Shown here: positions 13,030 to 24,384 of the stretch, one piece after another | Layout: every line of letters starts with the position of its first letter | Position numbering within the stretch: position 1 is the stretch's first letter | Assembly: GCA_036346255.1 (NCBI GenBank) | Contig: CM070628.1 | Location: 10,183,840 to 10,247,839 of the forward strand | Length of the DNA stretch: 64,000 nucleotides | Source of the DNA: Ampelocalamus luodianensis | Taxonomy: Eukaryota; Streptophyta; Magnoliopsida; Poales; Poaceae | Reading direction: 5' to 3' | Made by a program: the position numbers and the translations under genes | Notes under the pieces: generated by a model | Database searches by the model: none | Seen by the model: only the letters and a program-made list of their open reading frames with translations | What the model was told of the DNA's origin: nothing

Positions 13030-13661
13030 CATGTCGCGAAGGTTGCAACCAGGAAGGTCAAGGTGCGCGTGTGTGGTGAGGAAGGACACTGCAGTGGCGA
13101 GTGTACTGATTTGCCCAAATTGTGATGAAGACCACTGCCGGAAAGCGTCATTGCCAAAGTCACTTGTTTTCTCTGCGAGGAAGCACTCACTATCCCAATG
13201 AGTGTAGCATGAGCACAGTGATCGCCAGTCATTAAAGCTTAATGGCTTTTCGGTCATCTACAAGTATCAATCGCCAATGCTTCGGACGAGAAGTTCTTGG
13301 ATGATTTGTGCGTGGAGTGCGAGGACAAATTACCGTCTATACCTTCCCGACTTTGATTACGGTCGAGAATCCGTAGTTCTTTGGGGCGAAAGAAGAAGCT
13401 AAAGGATCGTCCCAGCGTCAACGGATGGCAGATGCCACTTGTTTCTTCTGTAACAACAGGGGTCACTATGCGCATAGTTGCCCTAAGAAGAATGCAACAA
13501 CCCCTCGTCCTCCGCGGGCCGTGTTTCAGTCTCATGCACCTGCGGTCCAGCAGCAAGGTGGCCCCCGCGATCTGGCCATTGTCACGTGCTTCTTTTGTCA
13601 CAAGAAGGGGCATTACGCCAACGATTGCCGTGAAGCATCGAGAGCGGAAGGGCATTCATGA
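13030..13661 (+). pseudogene. gag nucleocapsid remnant with CCHC knuckles
   Basis: Two intact CCHC zinc knuckles lie in one frame at 13425-13661: CFFCNNRGHYAHSC, then CFFCHKKGHYANDC. Upstream, about 13045-13195, two more knuckle-like motifs are visible but broken by substitutions and a frameshift. In plant Ty3/gypsy elements these knuckles end Gag and bind the genomic RNA. No continuous Gag frame remains; stops and frame changes interrupt it from about 12300 onward. Confidence 0.8.
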
Positions 13662-13704
13662 TCAAGTCAACTCCATCTCATTGAAGAAGTTCGAGGCGCG
13701 GCGT

Positions 13705-13800
13705 CATGTTGGGTACGCTTCTTGTTTACTCTTACCCTGATACGGTATTATTCGATTCAGAGGCATCTCGTTCCTTTATATCGCTATCTTTGACTGTGTT
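13705..13800 (+). pseudogene. Retrotransposon aspartic protease start, degenerate
   Basis: A short frame after the knuckles reads VLFDSEASRSFIS, which matches the retroviral-type protease active-site region but with DSE in place of the catalytic DSG. The sequence after it does not resemble reverse transcriptase, so the polyprotein is truncated here. Confidence 0.65.
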
Positions 13801-14524
13801 GGTGATCTTCATCTTGCTCCATCACTGATGCCTAGCACCATCTCGGTTTCATCAAGCCTTGCTAGCCTACCTGTTTTCCCCAAGAAGAAGGCTACCATCC
13901 AGGGTTGTCATCGGTCTTTTGACTTGAGTGACACCCATACGTCTCTATACATCCTTGGGCATCACCTACTTGGTATTGCCTCGAAGTGCTGTGCCCTAAA
14001 TTCCATAGCCCTTCTAATCAGCGCTACGGAGGGATGACTCAGTATAGCTAGTTATCAAGCCGAGGCCCCATTCGTTAGTGGAGTAACGGACAAATTGCTC
14101 CACCAACCGAGTATGGCCTTGGTTCCTCCAAGCTAGTCGTGGAGGATGACTCGCATAGCTAGTTAGCGGTGAGATTCCGTTGTTGGCGGAATTAACCAGA
14201 CAAGTCGCTCCACCAGCCAACAACGATCTTGCACCGTCGCCCTCAAAAATCGAGGAAGATCTCTCAGTTTGTCAATCCTTGCTATATCTGGACTTGATAA
14301 GTTCCCCGTGTCGACTAAAGTGGCACATTTTCTACCAAGTCGAGCAGAGATTTGTCTTGGGTCCCTTGCTTGAGCTCCTTGTCTCGGGAATCGTGCCATT
14401 CATTTCCTTGAAGTTCGGTGGTCGAATTGTTCCAAGGATGAAGCTACTTGGAAACATAAAGACCACTTGACATCTGAACTACCCTCTTTCTTTCTGAGCA
14501 AGTCAAATCTCGGGACGAGATTTT

Positions 14525-14541
14525 TGTAAGGGGGGGAGAGT
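14525..14541 (+). other. Polypurine tract of the gypsy-type element
   Basis: GTAAGGGGGGGAGAGT lies immediately before the 3' LTR (TGTAACATCCC at 14542). This is the expected plus-strand primer position. Confidence 0.85.
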
Positions 14542-17500
14542 TGTAACATCCCAAGTTTTGGCTTGTGTTTCAAATGTAAGAAAATGAGTAGAAATTAAAA
14601 CTTTTCTTACATCTTGAAATTCTTGTATGTCCTAAAGAGTTCTTGCAAAAGAATTATGGGATTACAAGTCACAAGTCACTCTGATCAAAACCTTGACTTC
14701 CAAAAACATTCTTGCCTAACCTTGTGATCATCCTCTGGAAATATTTTCCTAAGTTCTTGGGTTGGTTTGTGACCCTCTGAAAAATTTCACAATTTTTAGA
14801 AATTGTTTGAATATTTTGGAGGCCAGTCAAACCTATTCAAAATCTAGTCAAAGCGTGGACCACCACCTTGTGGAATTTTGGAGGAAAATGTATAGCACAA
14901 AAACCTCTGCAAAAATTATACAAGGTCAATAACTCAGCTAGCAAGCTCCTGTAAAAGTTTCATAATTTTTGGAGTGAGTTTGCTACTTCAATTTAAATCC
15001 CCAAACTTCGGATCTGCTTGAAACCCAAAGTTAGGGCTGAGTCAGACTCGGGCTCGAGTCAGACCCGAGTCCGACCCAGCCAATTGACTCGCTCGAGTCG
15101 AGTCACTAGGCCGCGCCGAGCTTGGCCCTGGTCCCCGTGTGTGAGCCGTTGGATTTGAAATCCAACGCTCACAGACCACCCCGACCTCCCTCTTCTGTTC
15201 TTCTTCTTCCTCTTTCCGCCATGCGCGAGCGTGCGCGTGCGCAGTGGCGAGGCGATGTCCGATCACCGTGGGCCCTACAACGGCTCGGAGCCCCTCGTTG
15301 TCAACCGTGTCGACTTTGCCACGACCTTACCCGCCTCCTCGCCTCGTTTTCTCGCGCGGCAACCTCTCTTTTGTCCCATCGCCATTAAGCCTCTGTCCTC
15401 GAGCTCAGTCAGCTCTGAGCTACTTGAGCACCTCCGAGGCTTTCCTCTAGTCCCCTTCTACCTCCGGTCGCCCTCCCAAACCTTTCTCTATAAGGTTGGC
15501 GCCAAATCTCACCTTGAGCTCATTTCGCCATTTTCGGCGCGTGAGCTCCATTGGTGAACTTGGGTCCTCCAGTGGTCCTCTTGCCCTAATCTTGTTTCCC
15601 TGAAGGCCCCTGGTCATCACAAAGTCGTCCCTAACTCCGGTTTGGGTTGTTTTCACAGGAGCAACTCGGACTGGAGACTTCGCGGGTTGCGGCCGTAAGG
15701 GCACTCCTTCGTCCCCATCTCCGGTGAGGTTCCTCCACTCGATTCCTTGGTTCTGAAGCCACCTAAGGTCATCGCGAAGTGTTCCTCATCACCCTTTTTC
15801 TCTATAATTGCTCAGGAGCCACTATCGTCGTTATCTTCCTCATCTCCGGTGAAACTGCTCCGCCGCGGCACTTCTCCGACCTCCTCTGGACCACCCCTGT
15901 GCCCTGGTGAGTTCATTTTAGTCCCTTAGAGCTTAAGGTCTAGCTAGGATAGCTCGTAGCGCTCCCTTTTCGTGTTTTCGGTTTTTGCCGAAAACCAGTC
16001 CTCCGCCTCGCTCAGGCCGCGGCGTTCAAAACCATCGCGCCGTCAGCACCTCAGTTGGGTTCGCAATACTATTAGCTTCATTTTGGTGGCTTTGGTTCCG
16101 CCGCCGTGGCCACAGTCGTCGCGACGCGTGCTTGTGAGCTCACCGTCGAGCTCTGTACCTTGTCGTGTTTTGTCAAGCCATTGGACCTCTTGGGTTCATC
16201 GTGACCGTCTAAGACCACCCCAAGTCAGATCTGGGCCGTAGAGGGTTTCCCGTGAAATTTCTAAGTCCCAAGACCTCCTTGAGCAATCTCGCCGTTAAAG
16301 ACCTCCTGGATTAGCTCTTAGCCGTTAGATCTGGTGCGAAAACTATAACCGCTAGGACCTCCCCTGGTTAGATCCTGGCCGTTTAAGACCTCTTGGAACT
16401 CCATCCGAGTCACTAGGACCACTCCTGCGCAAAAAGACCTCCTCGAGGTCATTTTTGTAAAAACCACCTTCGGGACCTCCCAGGTCCTCTTTGCAAAAGA
16501 CCTCCCTTGGTCATTTTGCAAAGACCACCTCGAGACCACCCTCGGGGTCGTCCTTGTAAAAGCCACCTGGCCTTTTACAAAGAAAACCCCTTCGAGACCT
16601 CTTAGGCTCAATCGACCATTCACGACCTCCGGATTAGATCGGCGTTAGATCTCTTTTGTCAAATCCTTAGTGCTCGGACCTCCCTCGCGTCGATCTCGGA
16701 CCGTTCAAGACCTCCCTAGGTCTAATCTGAACCGCCCGGATCTCCTCGATAAAACCCTATCGCTTAGGACCTCCCGAGAAGATCTTGGCCATCCAAGACC
16801 TCCTCGTGTCAATCCCGGCCGATCAAGACCTCCTCTGGAGATCTTGACCGTCTAGGACCTCCTCCTTTGGATCCGTAGCGTTAGGACCTCCTCCTCTGGT
16901 CTAAACCGTTAGACCTCCTTCCTCGATTTAAAGCCTTAGGACCTCCTCGTTCAATCTTGATCGCCGGGACCTCCTCGCTTGATCGTGTCCGTTAAAGACC
17001 TCCTCCGGAGATCTAGGCCGTTGAAGACCTCCTCAGTGAGATCTTAGCCGTCGAGACCTCCTCCGTAGGTTTACCCTTAGGACCTCCCTAGTGCTCGGGA
17101 CCGCGGATCTCGATCGGCGGTCACGACCTCTGTAGCGCGTGACCTCCTTGCGTGCGCTGTGCGCATGGTCGTGATCGTTGGATCCGATCTCAACGGTCGG
17201 ACCTCCTAGTGCGGGAGGAGGTCTTGTGTGCACTATGCTTCGAGGTGCGTGGCCGTGCGATGAAAGATCGACGGCCACGACCTCTCCTTTTCCTCGTTCA
17301 TCTGGACCTCCAGAGAGCTCAAACTTTCTAAGTCTTTTAATGTTTCCAACTTCAAAAGAGCATAACTTTGTCATTTTAGCTCGTTTTGAATGATTCCAAT
17401 TCTTTGTAGCTCTGTTAGAGTATGAACTTTAGTTGAAAATGAATTTAGGCACTGTTTTGTAGCAGAAAATGATTTAAACTGCATGATCTTGTTTAGTGAA

Positions 17501-19740
17501 AATAGTTGTTTAGAAATTCATTGAAATTTGTAAAATGCATAACTTTTTCTCAGTATTTCAAACTGAGCAAACTAAGTTTTGTTAAAACCTACTAGGAATG
17601 TACTGTAATTTAGAGTAGGTCTTCATATGATCCTTGCCACCGAAATTAATGATCTACTAGTTTTAGAACTTAGAAAAATCATAACTATTTAATTTCAACT
17701 CCTATTTGTGCAAACTCAGTTTTGCCGTTGTTAGGATGACCTTATCTACCTACCATAAAAATTTCAGATTCCAGATCATTCTAGAAATTTTCACCATGAA
17801 CAATAACGAAATTAATTTAATTATGATTTTTCAATTTGAGAGAACTTAGATTAGTCATAACTTTTTCATGCTTAGTCCAAATGAAGTAATTCTTGTTTCT
17901 AAAATTGTCTAAAATCAACCCTAACTGCTGTATAAATTTCTTGGGATTTGGATGTATTTTGCTTTGAGTTTTGTTTGGTGTTCTTCGTTCTTATCGATTC
18001 TTTTTAGCTCTTTCGGTAGGTTCCGACGATTGTGTTATCCTTGAGAGTGATCCTCAGCAACAAATTGAGCATTTGCAGCCAGGCAAGCAGTTTGATCATG
18101 TTAATCCCATTTATTTTAAGTATTTATTTTGTTTGCAACTTCTATGTATGCATTGCTAGTTTGTGTTAAACTATTGTCGTTAGTTTACCTAGTAGATGCA
18201 TTTCCTTAAGCAAATGATTATCCTTTACTACCATGAGCCTAGGTTATTGCTGTGATTTAGAGCTCGTTGGATGAGCTCTTGTCACTTAGTAGTTTGCGAA
18301 TTAATTGCTTAGCCATGCTTAGTTTCCGGTAGAAATGGGCGGTTATCGACTTGTCGATAACCTTGATCTATAAAACTTATTATCACTTATGATTTTGGCC
18401 TTGTGCCATGTCTTCTTATGAAAACTAAAACTGAAAACAAAATGATTTAGACTTGGGCACAATGGTATGTTGGTGTGCTTTTGGGTGTATTGGAATGGTG
18501 CCGGGTCATTAAGGACCGAGTTACTTGCGCCACCGTCTTGAGCATTTTTGCGTGCTAACCACACTAGAGGGTATGGGACCTCTCTTGAATTAGTACTTTG
18601 GGAGGCATTAATTAATGAGTCGCTGGCTGTAGTTTATAGAGAAAAAGGATCACAAAGGCGTGACCGGGGTGGTTCCTTTCTAGGTCCTCCACCCCGACCG
18701 GGGTCTTGTAATGTCCGGCTAGTAACTATTGACTCCCGGCTTTGCTTGACTCCACCACAACGTGTGGTCCTAGTGGCTCATTTCGCGGCTGGTCACTAAG
18801 GGTTAACCCCATACGTGCGACTCTTAATTGCGCATTCCATTGGAAAGCGTCTCGTAGGACTTAGCCGTCTTGAGGCATACCAAAGGAAGTGTGCTTAATA
18901 GCTTGGCAAAAAGGCGGTATGAAGTGTGGGTACATTGGTACACCCCTGCAGGGTTTAAAACTATTCGAATAGCCTCGTCCTAGGTTATGGACACGCTCGG
19001 ATACGCCCCGTGAGAACTAGACTACAACTTTTTAATTAAAACTTGATGGGTGGTACGAATCAGGGATTCGTGCTATGTTGTGGTGACTTTTGGGATAGTC
19101 ACTTCCAGGTGGTTACTTGTATTTATCTTTATTTCCGCTGTTATTTCAACATTAAAAACTGATTTGCAAACTTGCTTTTAAATGTATTACATTATTGCAA
19201 ATAAAGTTGGCTTTGTGCAAAAAGAGACATACAACCTCCACTTAAATAAGCTTGCATGTAGTATAATGATAGGTCTGCTATTCCACACGTCAGTCTTGCG
19301 AGTACAAAAACAATTTTTGTACTCAGATGCTATGCTTAATGTTTTGTTGCGAGAGGAAGAAGTGGATCCCCAAGGGATCGACTTTTGTGAGAATCGTGGT
19401 TTGGACGACTAGCTTGGCGGCCGGTCGGTTGCCTTGTGGGTTATGGCTAACCTGGTTGGATTTTATTTATAGCCATCTTATGGCACTTTGCTTCCATTGT
19501 TAATGTTACTTTGTTGTTCTTTGGCCGATCGGCCCTCTCGTGTAATAACTCTATATTGTACGTCTTTTGCTAGACTTGTTATATTGTGATGTATGGAATT
19601 GGTGCATAATTTTGTAACGGGGTGTGTATGCTGCATTTCTGGGAAGCATACATATCTCGAGGCTTGGTTTATTTGATTTGTACTGTTAGGACCAAGTGGA
19701 TGGTTAAACAGTACAAGCCGAATAAACCGGGGTCCCCACA
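14542..19740 (+). repeat. 3' LTR of the gypsy-type element
   Basis: It starts TGTAACATCCC and ends CCCCACA, followed by the GAGGA duplication. It is the longer LTR and matches the 5' LTR end to end. The GACCTCC array recurs at about 16260-17210. Confidence 0.9.
16260..17210 (+). repeat. GACCTCC motif array in the 3' LTR
   Basis: Equivalent of the array at 8640-9480, with the same motif order and scattered indels. Its presence in both LTRs shows it belongs to the parent element. Confidence 0.75.
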
Positions 19741-20137
19741 GAGGAGGAGGGAGGAGGAGGGAGGGTGGCGGTGGTGGCGCCGACGCGGGGGAGGAGGGAG
19801 AAGGAGGGTGGGCACCGACACCGGCATGGGAAGAGGAGGCAGTAGGGAGGAGATGGGCGCTAGGGAGGAGGAAGGAGGGGCGAGTGAGGGGAGGGCTAGT
19901 GTTTTAGGCAGGCGGTGGCGGGGAGGAGAGGGGGTTTTGTTGAATGGCAATACGCGGGTAATTACCCCCAACTTTGGGGGTAAATACAGAATGGGGGCTG
20001 TGGGAAGCTGCCCCTCGACGGCTTCTAGCTTTCCTATGTTATACGCGACTTTCCACTTCAGGAAAAGCTGCGAAAAAAGCCATTCATTTGAAACGGTTTT
20101 CAGCTTTTCCTAGTGAAAAGCTGTTCCAAACAAGCCC

Positions 20138-20862
20138 TTAGTTAAAGCTAAAACTCCATGAACAAAGGCTTAAGAGATGATTTCCCCCAAAAGGTGGCTA
20201 GAGCTTCAACTTCTTATTGTGTAGAAAGAAGGCTTAAACTCACCTAGCTAGAAAGACTGATTAAGAAACCACGTTTTCAATATGGGATCTTCCCATTTCC
20301 ATTATGAGCAATAGAAATCAAAGGTTCTTATAGAGTTTTTGGACGAAAAGGAACAGGGAGATAGCAGTGTCCAAGATTTTCCGCCTGTCCACGTGCACCA
20401 AGCATATGGGATAGTCAAAGAATTCGAGTACATATAACAAATAGGGATTACAACGAAAGGCGATAATACAAGTGAAAAAGGCACCATTTTGGACAGCTTC
20501 TCAGCTGGCTTTTGCTTCTTAGAAGCCAAAAGCCGTGCCAAACAAGCTTCCTCGTGGGGACAAACCGGAAGCTGGCCTGGACATGGAGAAATTGAAAGCA
20601 TGTAGTCAGCCCGGGTAGCTTCTCACGGCTTTTACGGGTTTGAGTTCTGTATTTGCCACCAAAGTTGATGGAAAATGCACCCCTCATACCCGGTATAAAA
20701 ACCCAAACCCACCTTTCTCACCTCCTATTCTCCTACCGCAGGTGATACAAACAGACGGAGAGGTAATGCTAGGGTTAGCGCCACTCGAACCGTGTCCACC
20801 CCGTGCCGCCACGCATCGCCTCCTCCCGTCGGCGGCAACCTCCAGTGCACCATCCACCTCCT
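20138..20862. other. Spacer between nested elements
   Basis: No gene is seen. At about 20490-20560 there are AGCTTCT / CCAAACAAGCTT motifs resembling the ends of the outer element, so another eroded copy may lie here. From about 20690 to 20860 the sequence looks like a gene 5' region (TATAAAAACCC at about 20694, then GC-rich), but no coding frame can be supported. Confidence 0.4.
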
Positions 20863-22654
20863 TGTAATGACGAGGAGGCCGACTAAAGAAGGTGAATATG
20901 CAGTTTTAAAATTCTATTTGGCTAAAACTAAGTTTTATATACGAAAGCGTAAATCATATCGATTTTACACAATTAAAGCCTAAATTGTCTAGTCTGAGTA
21001 GTCTCAACTAAGTGCACCAACACCTTATGTCTAAGTTAAGGTTTGTAATCCTAGGGTGACAATAAATCAATTCAAGTCTAGGAATGTAAATAGCATAATA
21101 TAAAGCAAAGGAGAGCAAACCAACATAAGATGACATGGTCTCTTTTTTACCATGGTATTCAGAGATTTACCAGTCTCCCTACTCCACATTGAGGTAAGCC
21201 CAAACGAATTGGACTAGCTCTACAAATTAAGCTAAGCACCACAATCTACTAATGGTAACTCTTTCCTCCTCCAGGTAGATGAGCTCCTACCTTCACAATA
21301 TGTTGGTCTTCTCGCAAACTACTTGAGATGATCATCGAACCACGACACCTCCACGTCGTCTAGGTGTCTGCAAACAACAAGAGTCCCAAGGCAAGCCCCT
21401 TCATTCACTCTCACCAGTTCTACACAAGCACAAGTGGATGCTCAATCCACCCCTATAAGCAACATATGCAACTAGCCTCTCTTCTTACTCACAAGGTACA
21501 ACACATGCACAATTGAGAGGAGAAGCTCACACTAACTCAAGAAAGTGAAATAGGATACTAAGAGCCAAGATAGGGAGGCCCAAGCCAAGCTTATATCGCC
21601 CCATGTAAGAAACTAAATGTTACTCACAAAAGAGCAAAGACACTGATACCCCAGACATGTCTAGATAACAACACATAACGGCTAGTTTACGTACACATGG
21701 CAAAGAGCCGTTAGGGTTAAAATGCTAAAATCCTAGATATGTACCTCGGACATGTCTGGACTCCCATATGGGAGCTCTTTGGAAACCTTAGACATGTCTA
21801 GGGTACCCCCAGACATGTCTGTCCTATGCTGAAAACTTGAGTTCAACAAAGTTTTTTATTTCCAAAGCAAAAATGCATGAACTTCAACTATTTACAAAAT
21901 ACATTTGTAAATTATAGTGTCATGCCACAAATATTATATGCACAAACCTCAACTATTTGCAAAACACATTCGCAAACTTTAGTATCATACCACAAGGTGT
22001 ATATGCATGGACTTCAACCATATGCAGAATACATTTGCATATTATAGTCTCATAGTACAAAGAGTAAATATATTTCCAAATAATAACATCATGCCACATG
22101 ATTAGGTGTGTGGACTTTAACCATTTGTGAAACACATTTACAAATTATAGTCGAATGCTACAAGGAGTATGCATGAGCCTCAATTATTTACAAAACACAT
22201 TTGCAAATACTAGCATCATGCTACAGAGCTAGAGCAAGCTAGATTGAGCTATCAATACATGATAAGACTCAAGCTACTAGACAAGATCTCTCTTAATAGT
22301 ATGACAACCTATACTAGTAATCCGATCTCCCAACCAAACACAAAACTGGTAAAAGACTAGAAACACATTCTTAGTCTATGCTAGTTATACCTTTGCCTTG
22401 AGCATACGCTTGAACTTTCACTTGATGACGAACATCTATTCTCTAAGTCCAGGTCCTTGTCTTTATGACCATCAAGTCATGATGCCATACACTTGAATTG
22501 ATGTGGTCATCAACTCACGATGTCATTCAAAGTCTTCATCATCAACCGAGACAAACTATTTTACCAACTCATAGAGAATATTAGTCTAACGCATCTGGTT
22601 GTCATTGATCACCAAAACACACCATTAACATATAATGGAGGGACTAGATTCTCA
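20863..22654 (-). repeat. Sirevirus-like LTR, minus strand
   Basis: In reverse complement this sequence starts TGAGAATCTAG and ends in GTCATTACA. It contains the same landmarks as the LTR at 4810-6899: GTCGGC near the end, a TTTGGGTTTACC-type tract and ATGGTAAAA. The polypurine-like AAAAAAGAAGAGAT lies just upstream (in its orientation) at 22655-22668. Confidence 0.65.
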
Positions 22655-23050
22655 ATCTCTTCTTTTTTGGTGATTGATGACAACCCAATTACAAATAATT
22701 GAATTTAAATCATAGTGAGTATATTTCAACTACAAAAGCTTCATATACTCAATGGATAAGTTTCAAAGTAAAGATTCTCAATATATGAAATAGGAACATG
22801 GATCAATGCTAGTGAACCTCAAAACATAGAATGAACGCTCCTAAATATAATAGTATGCACATATCCAAGTTTGACTTTTGGTGGAGTTCAACCTATAGTT
22901 TGGATCCAAGGAATGCAACACATGACAACGAATGCATACCTCTGAGATTTTCATCTTTCCATCCAAATGAAACTAAATAATAGAATATCAACAAAAGTGT
23001 TGGTCTCACATGTAGATTTATCATTAATTACCAAAATCAATATAATAGAG
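22655..23050 (-). mobile_element. Internal 3' tail of a Sirevirus-like element, minus strand
   Basis: The reverse complement aligns with 4320-4800 (GAGGTATGCATTC, TTGCATTCC..GGATCCAA, TAGGTTGAACT). This is the non-coding tail that precedes the 3' LTR in these elements. No coding region is attached, so the copy is truncated at about 23050. Confidence 0.55.
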
Positions 23051-23142
23051 CTTGAACTTACACTCCTCCTCGATCTCTGCCGCCTCCTTCGTCGGTTTCC
23101 GCCTTGGTCTCCCCCGCCTCCTCCCTGGTCTCCATCGTCTAG

Positions 23143-23325
23143 GGGTGAGCATATTTATATCGAAACCGAAATACCGAACCAAACAAAAATACTAAAATTT
23201 GTGGTTTATTTGGTATACGGCATTCGGTGCGGTAGGAATTTTTGTGCTATTCAGTATTCGGTGTATGGTGCAGTTTCTAGGTCCCAAAAACCGAATTAGC
23301 CAAAAATATCGAAATATTAGTAACC
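23143..23325. repeat. Possible small hAT-like MITE with CCGAA motifs
   Basis: It starts TAGGGGTGAGCA and carries ACCGAAATACCGAACC-type subterminal repeats on the left and CCGAATTAGCC on the right, ending near TTAGTAACCCTC. The layout resembles small hAT MITEs, but the right terminus is diverged and I found no convincing 8 bp target duplication. Confidence 0.35.
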
Positions 23326-24384
23326 CTCGCTCCCTCAGTCCATTCCAAAGCCCATAGGCCATAGCCCAAGGCCCATTCATGTCGCCCCCTCCAACCACAC
23401 ACAGCCTTCTTCAAGATCAAGACGAATTTTTGACCCTTGGATCAAAATCCCACCGCCCAGATCTCTCCCACTCTCTCATATATACTCAGCCCTCCCTTTA
23501 TCCCTAACTGTAATCAACTGCCGCCGCCCCGCGCCTCGGTAATGCGAGGCCCGCCAGCTTCCTCCACCGCCCTAATCCCCTTTCTCCTACCCACCCTCGG
23601 CTACCCCCGCCTCGTTGGCACGAGGCCTGCCACCATCGTGAAAAGTTATGGCCAAAAGCTAGCTCTTCGTGAATCACCACTTCTAACGCCGCCAAGATTT
23701 TTTTAAAAAAGATATTTCAACCACCGTTTGCAGCATCTTCATCAGCTTCAACTTCACCGTCCACGGCAGACCAGCACGATATTCCCTTGATCGCGGCATC
23801 ACCTCCTTAGCCACCTTGAGCAGCTGCTCCGCGCATTGTTTCAGGAACGAACAAGCAAAGAAAAAAAATGATCTCACAGGGAGATTTCACCACTTTTTTT
23901 CAAAGCAATCTTTATTCCTTATTTTCCAAATTGCCCAACAAAAGGCAGCTAAACGGGCAATATGGATTTCACTCCCCTGAGGCCACAAAGTGTTGACCCA
24001 GCTGCTGAAGTATTGAGCGAAAGAATTAGGCGTGGAATTAGTACAAATGCAAAACACAACCCAGATATACCCCTAAATACATTACACATCGGACGCACAC
24101 ACGTACACACAACACATGCACGTCACACACGTAAGTACGTCATTAACATATATCTAATCTAAAGCAAAAGTTTAACCCTATAAAACACAGACACACGTTT
24201 TAATCACTGAACACACTTACGTGTATACTACCGTCTAAATGGTGCGTCACGTTGGGATCTATCCCAGGCGGGCAGAACTTACGCCGTGTAAATCTTTTCT
24301 CGAGGGCTTGAAGTGGGAGGTAATTGAGCTCGGGACTTGATCGCAGATCTTCTACGCGATCGGGCCTGTGCTAACTTTCTTGCG
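23326..24384. other. Region without a recognised gene
   Basis: It contains a promoter-like CTCATATATACTC at about 23475 and a GC-rich stretch after it, but no frame resembling a known protein. 24085-24130 is a short ACAC/CACACGTA-rich tract. Possibly a decayed gene start or captured fragment. Confidence 0.35.

Larger units (their letters stand above)
6954..19740 (+). mobile_element. Ty3/gypsy-type LTR retrotransposon, very long LTRs, no pol
   Basis: The structure is complete: 5 bp target duplication GAGGA (6949-6953 and 19741-19745), LTRs starting TGTAACATCCC and ending CCCCACA, a primer-binding site just inside the 5' LTR and a polypurine tract just before the 3' LTR. The internal domain is only about 2.45 kb. 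It holds degenerate gag zinc knuckles and the start of a protease; no reverse transcriptase, RNase H or integrase is present. The LTRs (about 5.13 and 5.20 kb) make up four-fifths of the element. It looks like a non-autonomous, LARD-like derivative. It sits in the GC-rich body of the outer element. Confidence 0.9.
3398..20137. mobile_element. Outer nested DNA element with GGGC...CAGCT ends
   Basis: The left end (GGGCCTATTTAGCACAGCT) and the right end (AGCTGTTCCAAACAAGCCC) form imperfect inverted repeats resembling PIF/Harbinger termini. Between them lie a low-complexity AT tract, a GC-rich body (3900-4198, 6900-6953, 19746-19970) and two inserted retrotransposons. Removing those leaves about 1.25 kb. 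The right end is followed by TTA, a Harbinger-style target, but the left flank is TCT, so the target duplication is not confirmed. Confidence 0.45.
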
